From contig OY101122.1 of assembly GCA_956465555.1 (NCBI GenBank), positions 941,001 to 1,005,000 on the forward strand: 64,000 nt of DNA. The letters run 5' to 3'. Source of the stretch: Nitzschia sp. pyKryTriq1. Lineage: Eukaryota; Bacillariophyta; Bacillariophyceae; Bacillariales; Bacillariaceae. Shown here piece by piece: positions 9,721 to 16,860 of the stretch. The notes beneath the pieces are model-generated. The model ran no database searches. It saw only the letters and a list, made by a program, of their open reading frames with translations, and was not told where the DNA came from. Made by a program: the position numbers and the translations under genes. Numbering within the stretch: the stretch's first letter is position 1; the number at the start of each line of letters is the position of its first letter.

Positions 9721-11238
9721 TCAGAGCTCGGAGGCTTTCGGTACTTCAAGTCGGTCAAGTTCTTCATTGCAGTTATGGAAGTAGCTGAGGTCGGGCCAAC
9801 CGTGGGAGCCTCCCTTGAGCACCGTCTTGTGGTGAATGCTTGCCCAACACACAACATCTGAGATACCGGTTGTGAGTGATGTCCCAACGTGGAAAGTGAG
9901 GCCACGGCGGAAAGCATATCTCAAACGCTTTACCAGATCTATCCCTTGCTCGTTATGAGGAATATAGGCAGTCCGAGAAGTGCCTTTGAAAGCGCGCCCG
10001 GGATTCTCGTGTTCCTGGGATTGGACCCCACCATAGATATTGTATTTGAGTACGATTGTTGCGACGTCTTCAAATCCACCACAATGGATTGATGGATCGA
10101 GCTCGACTTGCATTGACCCAAATGGACAACTCCCAGTAGGCTCGCCGAGGACAACGCGACAGATCGGACATTTGTTAGAAATGGACAAGGCCTTCTCGAG
10201 ACAGTCTTTGTGGAATTCGTGCCCGCACTTCACAACTCTAACGACATCAAATCTCAAAGCAAGCTCTTCAATACAGATTGGACAACGATCGGAAGAAGAG
10301 ACAAGGGAAGGAGCAAAGAGCTTCGTTGATTGCCGCAAATGCCGAGATAGAGGAAGACAATATTCGAAGGCTGCCACTGCTAGTGCGTTCAGCCGTGCAT
10401 TCAGGGCCATTTCCCTCGTGGCTGCAGCAACGTTTCTCATCGATGACATCGCAAACATGGTTACTAGCGACTTTGGTGCATCGGGAAAGGCACAATTGTG
10501 GGTAGACAGAAGTTGGTGCTCATATGCCAGGTCGTTGAGGTCAGGGAAAATCCGTCGACTTTGAAGATTACATTGTCCGGGGAATTGATTCTCTACAAAT
10601 TCTTGGACCAGCTGATGTACTCTCCACATGAGGTCAGCGTTGTTGACCAGATCCCGATTGTATCGGAGCAGTGGCAACACTTGATCATGAGAATTCAGGA
10701 CGATTTCGTCGTAATATTGGCTTCGATTCGGATCACGGATGGCCTCGTCGTCACCTTGGAGCTTGTTTCCTATAACACAATCAGTGCCAATAGACTTTGT
10801 TTTCACTGTACCAATGACAACTTCTTGAACTCCTTTGATAACCAGGACTATCAAACCGACACTTCCATAGGAGCGGAATGCATGTGGGTTGTTTGCCGTG
10901 TAAATTCCAGATCCAAAGAACGCCCGTCCTCCCATAACCTTCAACCCACACAGTTGAATGGTTCCAGCGTATTGCTTCCGTGTGTAGTGGTATCCCACGT
11001 GAATGTCACTGGGCCTCCCGGATTCCTCCAAGCGATTCTTCTTGTGAAGAAAGCCCTCAGCCAACCAGCGAAAGGCATCTTGCTCAGTGAGAGCAAGCTG
11101 AAATCCATCAATGTGGAGTTGCTCCGATAGTTCCCACAGACGATGCGCGAGCCTGTGGGCCCCAGAGCGCACTTGCGTCTCTACTTTCGTCTCCCGAAAA
11201 GGGCTCTTCGGAGGAAGTGCTGCTGTCTCAAATACCAT
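9721..11238 (-). CDS. PARP-type ADP-ribosyltransferase fused to RING and Deltex C-terminal domains
   Basis: 505 residues, start ATG 11238, no intron needed. Three modules are visible in order. (1) PARP-like catalytic domain, about 75-205: H84 in YHYT, Y113 in FFGSGIYTA and E188 in YDEIVL occupy the H-Y-E triad positions of active PARPs. (2) RING-H2 finger: C319-x2-C322, C338-x1-H340, H343-x2-C346, C357-x2-C360. (3) Deltex C-terminal (DTC) domain, about 365-500: GGFED, YNIYGGVQ, NPGRAFKGTSRTAYIP, TSLTTGISD and the WASIHHKT motif. The RING-DTC spacing is that of Deltex E3 ligases, in which the DTC binds ADP-ribose or NAD. Residues 205-310 are helical and unassigned. Inferred job: ADP-ribosylate a target (or ubiquitin) and ubiquitinate it with one protein, in stress or DNA-damage signalling. 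Domain calls are strong; activity is untested. Confidence 0.88.
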   Translation of the reverse strand: MVFETAALPPKSPFRETKVETQVRSGAHRLAHRLWELSEQLHIDGFQLALTEQDAFRWLAEGFLHKKNRLEESGRPSDIHVGYHYTRKQYAGTIQLCGLKVMGGRAFFGSGIYTANNPHAFRSYGSVGLIVLVIKGVQEVVIGTVKTKSIGTDCVIGNKLQGDDEAIRDPNRSQYYDEIVLNSHDQVLPLLRYNRDLVNNADLMWRVHQLVQEFVENQFPGQCNLQSRRIFPDLNDLAYEHQLLSTHNCAFPDAPKSLVTMFAMSSMRNVAAATREMALNARLNALAVAAFEYCLPLSRHLRQSTKLFAPSLVSSSDRCPICIEELALRFDVVRVVKCGHEFHKDCLEKALSISNKCPICRVVLGEPTGSCPFGSMQVELDPSIHCGGFEDVATIVLKYNIYGGVQSQEHENPGRAFKGTSRTAYIPHNEQGIDLVKRLRYAFRRGLTFHVGTSLTTGISDVVCWASIHHKTVLKGGSHGWPDLSYFHNCNEELDRLEVPKASEL

Positions 11239-11896
11239 CGGAAGTGTCCAAAAGATGAAAAAGTGACGGCGACGGTTCGGTGTGTTTTGTTTCGTTCTGG
11301 TTCCGGGTCTGGTTTTTTCTTGTCCTTTGTGTTTTAAGAAGATGAACTCGAGAGGAAAACGATTTCGTTTTGGTGTATGATACGTCCGGCGCGGAAGGGC
11401 TGACGCGCGCGCGTACCGGTATGTCGGTCGGTTGGCGAGAGCTTCTCTTGAATCCCGCGGGAGATAAAAAATAATCCGAACTGCTACAGTGGTTTACGAA
11501 TGAAGAACGTGCGGTGCGTGTGGGTAGACCCCGGGCCCTCACTCGTACGGGGACGTGCCGGTACGTACTGTACTAAACTATGAGTACGAAATTCGTACGT
11601 ACAGTCAGGAGAGTGACGCCCCCCCCCAGAGGAGGAGTCTGGTACCAGCAGCTCTATCCTGCTTCGTAAATTGCATGACAGTCGACTCCTAAAACCAAAA
11701 TGGGAGTCAACCATACAAGAGAAGGTATGCGTACTCTCTCTCGCTACCAGAGTAGAGAGTGGAAGTAGATAGAGTTTCAGAAATGATACAGTACACACCT
11801 CTTTTTTAAACTCTCGTACAAAAACACGTTAAACAGAAGTTCTATATTCTTATGTACGAATACCCGTATTCTTCTACAGACAGTACGGTATGCTTT
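11239..11896. other. Intergenic region with GTAC-rich segment
   Basis: 658 bp between two minus-strand genes, serving as promoter of the PARP-Deltex gene and 3' flank of the amine oxidase. About 11400-11610 is dense in CGTAC/GTAC words (for example near 11560-11600) and holds a C9 run at about 11620. No gene is supported. Confidence 0.4.
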
Positions 11897-13756
11897 TTAA
11901 TGAAAAATCAAGGTGGCTTTCTCGTTGATCACATGGTCAAATGCTTGGGGAGGCACGACATCTGGTGAGCTTTCCCTTTCGGTCGTTGAGCGTGGTAGAT
12001 GTTGTTTCCTTGAAAGGATTTCGAATGCCTGGGCAGCCGCTCTTTCACCACTCATGAGTGCAGCATGGACACTTCCCATCTGGTCCGACTCGGTAAATTC
12101 ACCAGCGAAAATCAAGTCGCCATCCCAATGTGGTTCATTCAGAGTGTCAATGTGCCTCTCGAGTGTCCCCAAACAAAATGAACTGTAGGTTCCAAGGGTG
12201 AAAGGATCTTCTTCCCAACGAGTAATGTGGGACGCAACGCACTTGCTTGTGAGATCCTTGGCACCGAGGGAGTCTTCGATGAACTTGAGGACAGCGTCTC
12301 GAATCTCAGTGTCGCTCCTGCCCACTGACCACTTTCCGCTATTTCCACAGAGCACCGCCTCGAGGCAAGGAATAGAATCTTTGGCATGGAAATTATAAAC
12401 CAAAAGATATTGCCCGAGTTCGTCCGCTCGGTCAGCACTGCGCACAAGTCCAAGCAGAGGCTCGTTTGTCGGCCAGAAAATGTTGTCAAACGTCAGAAAG
12501 ACTTTCTTGTAGAATCCAGTCGCAATAGAGCGTATTGATTCAATAGTATCAGTGCTCAAGGGAGGTTCAAAGAGGCTTGTGGCATGCTTTTGTAGACATC
12601 CCAAGGGGATGGTGCTGATGCAGCACTTGGTGTCCACTGTCAAGCCCGAATTGGTTTCAATTCGAAGCTTTTGATTTCCCAACCGAGTTATCTTGGTGAC
12701 CTGTTCATTCAGACTGATATGATCAGCGACCTGTTCATAAAGAGGCTTTATAACTGCTTGCATCCCGTGATTAAGTTTACAGTGTGGGCCTTCGAAGTCG
12801 CCTTCATCGATGTACAATTCATCGGTCTCCATCGGCTTCTCGGGTAGTGTCACAAAGTTTACCTGGATGTCGTTTTCCGGGAGCCCGTTCCAGTTCTCCG
12901 ACATGAAGGCATAGAAAGGGACTAGATCGTCAGTAAGTGACGAGGAATCATCGTCTTCTGTCGATACAGTCGCCGATACCATGGATCGGACTTGTGCTAC
13001 AGAAGTAATTACAGTTTGCATGCCTTCTCCGATCTCAAAGAGATGGTTGCTATGTTCTGCGATTTTGTTCTGTATCCGATAGTGGCGTTTGATGGCATCG
13101 ATAGTATCTTGGGAGTCGTTTTGTATCCTCTTTCCATTCCGAAAGAGAGCAATGCGGTCGGCCTTGTGGAGTATCGTGTCCGGCCTCGTCCAACCGTTTC
13201 CTGAAAAGGCCGGAGAGAGGTGGAAATCCTCCACCGATTGACCCTCGGGTGTTGTCTTTTCGAGGAGTCGCATGATTGGGTTTTGATCTTCTTCGTCTCC
13301 AGTGGGCAAACCAGTTCCGTGGACCCAGGCAGCACCAAGATCCCTAGGAAATGACACTCGGCTGTTCTTTGTCAGTTCCTGAGCCGTTTCGGTCGCGGTG
13401 AGAATTCGACCGCCCACGCGATCTCGAGCTTCTAGAATCATAAAGGAGGGTTTCTCAATGGAGTCGTCACCACTTTTACTTGAGTCGTCATGGGAAAGTA
13501 GCAAGTCCGAGGCACACTGGAGTCCCGAGGCACCTGCGCCGATAATTACGACATCGACACTCTTGTGATTCTCGTCGTCCATGGCAACCAACAAGCCTCG
13601 TTTGATACGATTTCGAAGCGAGTTCTGCGACGACGACGAAAGAGAGAAAACCGTTGCTTCTCCATAGGCGTTCCCAGTCAGAGGGCGACCAGGAAGCCTG
13701 GAACGTATTGATGTCGAAAGTTTGTGGTTGAACGCAGCTTCAAACCCCATTGTCAT
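11897..13756 (-). CDS. FAD-dependent amine oxidase (polyamine oxidase type)
   Basis: 619 residues from ATG 13756; an internal Met at residue 59, just before the flavin domain, is an alternative start. The dinucleotide-binding motif VVIIGAGASGL lies at 69-79, followed by the family's second motif EARDRVGGRI (about 109-118) and the substrate-side GAAWVHG. The C-terminal FAD motif is FAGEFTESDQMGSVHAALMSGERAA-like (about 560-584). This is the polyamine oxidase/monoamine oxidase/LSD1 superfamily. There is no SWIRM or tower domain, which argues for polyamine oxidase (spermine or spermidine oxidation releasing peroxide). The 58-residue N-terminal extension is basic and Ser-rich and may be an organelle presequence. 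There is no clear C-terminal peroxisome signal (ends TLIFH). Confidence 0.85.
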   Translation of the reverse strand: MTMGFEAAFNHKLSTSIRSRLPGRPLTGNAYGEATVFSLSSSSQNSLRNRIKRGLLVAMDDENHKSVDVVIIGAGASGLQCASDLLLSHDDSSKSGDDSIEKPSFMILEARDRVGGRILTATETAQELTKNSRVSFPRDLGAAWVHGTGLPTGDEEDQNPIMRLLEKTTPEGQSVEDFHLSPAFSGNGWTRPDTILHKADRIALFRNGKRIQNDSQDTIDAIKRHYRIQNKIAEHSNHLFEIGEGMQTVITSVAQVRSMVSATVSTEDDDSSSLTDDLVPFYAFMSENWNGLPENDIQVNFVTLPEKPMETDELYIDEGDFEGPHCKLNHGMQAVIKPLYEQVADHISLNEQVTKITRLGNQKLRIETNSGLTVDTKCCISTIPLGCLQKHATSLFEPPLSTDTIESIRSIATGFYKKVFLTFDNIFWPTNEPLLGLVRSADRADELGQYLLVYNFHAKDSIPCLEAVLCGNSGKWSVGRSDTEIRDAVLKFIEDSLGAKDLTSKCVASHITRWEEDPFTLGTYSSFCLGTLERHIDTLNEPHWDGDLIFAGEFTESDQMGSVHAALMSGERAAAQAFEILSRKQHLPRSTTERESSPDVVPPQAFDHVINEKATLIFH

Positions 13757-13788
13757 TTATTTATGTGCCCGGTGTGTGTTAGTGAAGT

Positions 13789-14130
13789 TGTACCGGTACC
13801 TGCACTAAATACTGTACCAGGTACTGTACCACGTGTACTCATACGAATGAATAGCAATGTATCGTGCTTATTTTTTGTTCTCGTTTCTCGCTTCCGCATT
13901 CCGACTTCCGACGACAGCGGCGAACCCAATCTGTTCGTTCCTTCTTTTTTCGTCGTCGTCGTCGTCCTTGTCGTCGTCGTTCCCTCCAGCGCGTTGCGTT
14001 GGACGGTCGGTACGGTACTGGTACTACCGGTACTGTACCTGTACAGTACAAGTGCACTACTGGTACTGTACTGTGACGGTACAGTACAAGTACACCAGTA
14101 CCGGCACTGTACCGGTATGTAGAAGTAAAT
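13789..14130. repeat. GTAC-rich semi-palindromic block upstream of the amine oxidase
   Basis: The 5' flank of the amine oxidase is packed with overlapping words of the form GTACCGGTAC, GGTACTGTACC and CAGTACTGGTAC, dense at 13789-13832 and again at 14008-14119. A (CGT)n-like stretch lies between (about 13953-13980). The words are not in a fixed period, so this is neither a simple satellite nor a tandem repeat. Similar blocks recur near 11.5, 19.7, 31.2, 34.95 and 40.2 kb. Confidence 0.6.
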
Positions 14131-14339
14131 CCACCGGAAAGAAAGAGAAGGACGGAGTGTTAGTCGTGCCAGTCGCCCAGTTCCGGCCGCGCGCCGCGCT
14201 CACTCTCTCTACAGTACTGGTACCGTACTGCGAAGTAGACTACCGGCACAGTAGAGAGAGTAGACTACTCGTACAAGATAATACGTGTAGATAATGGAGC
14301 ATCCGCCGAATATTTTCCTTGGCAGCGCCCTCTTCGTAG

Positions 14340-14756
14340 CTGCTTTATCTATTATCAATAGAGCGATCTACAAGTCGGCGCGGTGCTGACGGCTTTGGAG
14401 GAGAACAAACACTTCCCGAAAAGGATCCCCTCGTCTTCAAACCACATACTAAGCGGAAGAAAGACGGGGATGAGGATAGCACCGAGCTGGGAGCGAAGAA
14501 ATCCAAACTGGAGGAAGTAAGGGCTATGCAAGAGAATGCAGTGGACTTCATCATAGGGATCAACGCCATCATCTCGAATAAAACCGACAGGAGCAAAAGT
14601 GCTAAGGCACTGCGAAAGGTTTATGCCTCGAATTTAGAGTTCCTCAACACGCTATATCGCGTGATTGCACCAGGTCTTGTTCAACTCAACGATGAAAAGA
14701 CTGCACTTGTTATCATTGAGGACGAAGACGGTACCGACTCTACCCCTGCCGAATGA
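14340..14756 (+). pseudogene. Relic or partial exon of an unknown nuclear-type protein
   Basis: A frame is open from just after a TAG at about 14337-14339 to the TGA at 14754-14756. It reads coherently (LPEKDPLVFKP, then KRKKDGDEDS and a helical tail ending EDEDGTDSTPAE). The first ATG in frame is at 14526, leaving only 76 residues after it. Upstream, in another frame, ATG 14294 opens 30 codons (MEHPPNIFLGSALFVAALS) that end at 14386. This may be a gene whose first exon joins by an intron I cannot place, or a truncated relic. The basic KRKK cluster suggests nuclear location. No family is recognised. Confidence 0.3.
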
Positions 14757-15418
14757 GTTCCTATTCCCGTCTTCAATTGGCAGAGCCATACATTATGCAT
14801 TCATCAGAATAACAATTATCATCAAAATTTGACATCTTCGCAGAGCAATACATTGTGCACCTATAAAACACACAGTCTAATTTTTGTGTTTATCTATTAT
14901 TTATAATGTTCTTTCACGGGGGGTATTTTGTACAAAAGACAAATTGCATCTCTGTGGACACAAGATGCTTTGTTCGTCGTCTAATCAATTATGTCTATGG
15001 TCTGTCTGTCTGTCCCCCACTGCGGCTTGAGGGTTGGTCCAAGAATGCCGGAGGCATCCACTAACTACACTACCGGTACCCAACCGTCATGCATGCTCCA
15101 GCGCACCTTCGGTGCCACTTGTAATCCGATTTGCATGAAAATATCAGATCGAAATAGACTATTACATCAACCAAGTGGGTATCTTTATTGGATTCCAGGT
15201 TTCTTGTAAAGATAGCTATTTGCTTCAACAATGTCTCCTGCTTTTGTGCCCACATGTGATGGTCTAGAGCTTTGGACCCCCTTTGAAAAGGACCATGGAT
15301 TGCCCTACAGTGTCGAATTGCCTCGTCAATCTGGTTATAGTGCTAGCCGATTGTCGATAACTAATAAAATGCTGCTGCGCTCATTTTGAATTCCAATTTG
15401 CCCATTGGGCTTTCGCAA

Positions 15419-15493
15419 TGCCATCCCGCAACAAAGGGGAGAATTGATTCCTATCCGACATGACACGATCGGAATGATTTTTGCGGGATGGCA
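15419..15493. mobile_element. MITE-like element copy 1 (75 bp, terminal inverted repeats)
   Basis: It starts TGCCATCCCGCAAC and ends with the inverse complement TTTTTGCGGGATGGCA, giving terminal inverted repeats of 13 bp before the first mismatch. The interior (GGGGAGAATTG...GACACGATCGGAATG) is shared with copy 2, 116 bp downstream. It is far too short to encode a transposase, so would be non-autonomous. Confidence 0.6.
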
Positions 15494-15534
15494 CCACGAT
15501 ACCATTGAAGTGGAGTGAACGATGTTCATGAATA

Positions 15535-15611
15535 TGCCATCCTGCAACAAGGGGAGACTTGCCTATCCTCATCCACGATGACATGATCGGAATGTTTGTT
15601 GCGGGATGGCA
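15535..15611. mobile_element. MITE-like element copy 2 (77 bp)
   Basis: Left end TGCCATCCTGCAACAA, right end TTGTTGCGGGATGGCA: inverted repeats of about 17 bp with one mismatch. It is flanked on each side by TA, which could be a target-site duplication. It is collinear with copy 1 with a few substitutions and small length changes. Confidence 0.6.
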
Positions 15612-15687
15612 TAATTGTGCCATTCCATAACTTGCATTAATGAAGACACTATCCTTGACAACGACACTAGGAAATATGTGCAGTGGA

Positions 15688-15742
15688 ATGATTCTCTACC
15701 GCTATGCTCCATTGATGGATCGATGGATCGGTAGAGAATCAT
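15688..15742. repeat. Perfect 14-bp inverted repeat with 27-bp loop
   Basis: ATGATTCTCTACCG at 15688-15701 is matched by its exact inverse complement CGGTAGAGAATCAT at 15729-15742. The loop contains GGATCGATGGATC. It could be a hairpin-forming small element unrelated in sequence to the two copies just upstream. Confidence 0.6.
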
Positions 15743-16228
15743 CCATATGATCCGTGACGTGCCAATAAACTTGGAGGTTGCATGCACCTTCCTCTAGCAG
15801 AGCTATGCTATTATTGGAGATTGGCTCTGCGCCTACTTGCCTAAAGGATCTACGATGTACGAAAATACGAGTCCGAACCGTTCGCCTTGCTGCGACATAT
15901 TGCTATTGAAATGAAGATGACTCAGCTCCTGAGAGTCTTACTGGGATGACTGGCGTCACAAACGTAAATCTCTTGACTCTGGACCTTTCCGTCGACAATT
16001 GCAAATCAAATAATATGAAAATTGGTGCGAGCCCAACTGATGCTGTCGCCTATGAAGTTGGAATAGAAGCGAAGTGCAGGGACTCGGATTAGCGTTCTTG
16101 AGTTTCTCGCAAACAAAAGTCAATCATCCCAATCGCTGCCGCTTGATTCTCGTCTCCTTTTGACTTGCTCGAGGGGAGAGAGAAGAACACTGCATGTCCT
16201 TCGAATAATGCCGACGCCTGCCATTAAT

Positions 16229-16318
16229 GGAACGACCGCAGTGCGGCTACTCATGCCACTCGGTGTCAATGATGGAACGACCGAGGTGCGGCTACTCATG
16301 CCACTCGGTGCCACAAGC
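16229..16318. repeat. 45-bp tandem duplication
   Basis: The word GGAACGACCG begins at 16229 and again at 16274. Both copies continue with GTGCGGCTACTCATGCCACT. A degraded third partial (TGCTACTCGGTGCCAA) follows at about 16322. The period of 45 is a multiple of three and the region is open in frames on both strands, so it may be a remnant of coding repeats. Confidence 0.6.
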
Positions 16319-16688
16319 CTAATGCTACTCGGTGCCAACGCTGGATTGAACACGTCGAGGTGCGGCGGATATTGCCACTCGACTGCATTTTTGCGGATTC
16401 GAGAGTATTCTGAGCGGGACATCGGGTTTTTCATTTTGAATCAGCGAAATTTGGCCTCTTTGACCGAAGAAGGAACAATCCCAAGTCAAAACGCGGCACC
16501 CAAAACGCTTGCTGGACAACTGCATTTTTCGCCTCTAGCCTATTCGATGCACGAGTAATGTTTGAGGGGAGATCTTTGGTGCGTTTACTGGTAAATTGTT
16601 GGATATCTCTTGACCTTCGTCCAACTATTCTACGGCCGATGAGAATGGACGTTTCTTCGCGGTCAGAATAGTCCAATGATGATGGGCC

Positions 16689-16860
16689 GCCGCATCAGGG
16701 TTTCCAGCCGCCAATCAACAGAGCGACACCTGGTGGTTAGAGTTTGATGAAATAGGGATACGTCGCACCCGACCGATAGTTGGTCGATGGTATCCTGAAG
16801 GCGATAGCCATTACGAGTATATATCCATAAGTTATCATTATTATATATCAAATCTGCGGT
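16689..16860 (+). pseudogene. Fragment related to the N-terminus of the DUF3431-like gene at 20.3 kb
   Basis: Bases at about 16719-16750 (AGCGACACCTGGTGGTTAGA...) repeat, with few changes, bases 20424-20455 inside the DUF3431-like gene. Translation in the matching frame gives NQQSDTWWLEFDEIG against NDQPESDTWWLDFDVIP in the intact gene. The frame opens after a stop at about 16674-16679 with no ATG, and ends near 16860. Beyond the match it is unrelated. It looks like a fragment of a former paralog now lying at the 3' flank of the glycosyltransferase. Confidence 0.45.

Larger units (their letters stand above)
14757..16098. other. Gene-poor interval with small frames and inverted-repeat elements
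   Basis: Apart from the three short inverted-repeat elements listed separately, I find only small unassigned frames: ATG 15231 (52 codons, MSPAFVPTCDG...) and ATG 15946-16092 (48 codons). Neither resembles a known protein or has a clear splice partner. The interval looks like a graveyard of small elements between the amine oxidase promoter and the glycosyltransferase 3' flank. Confidence 0.35.
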
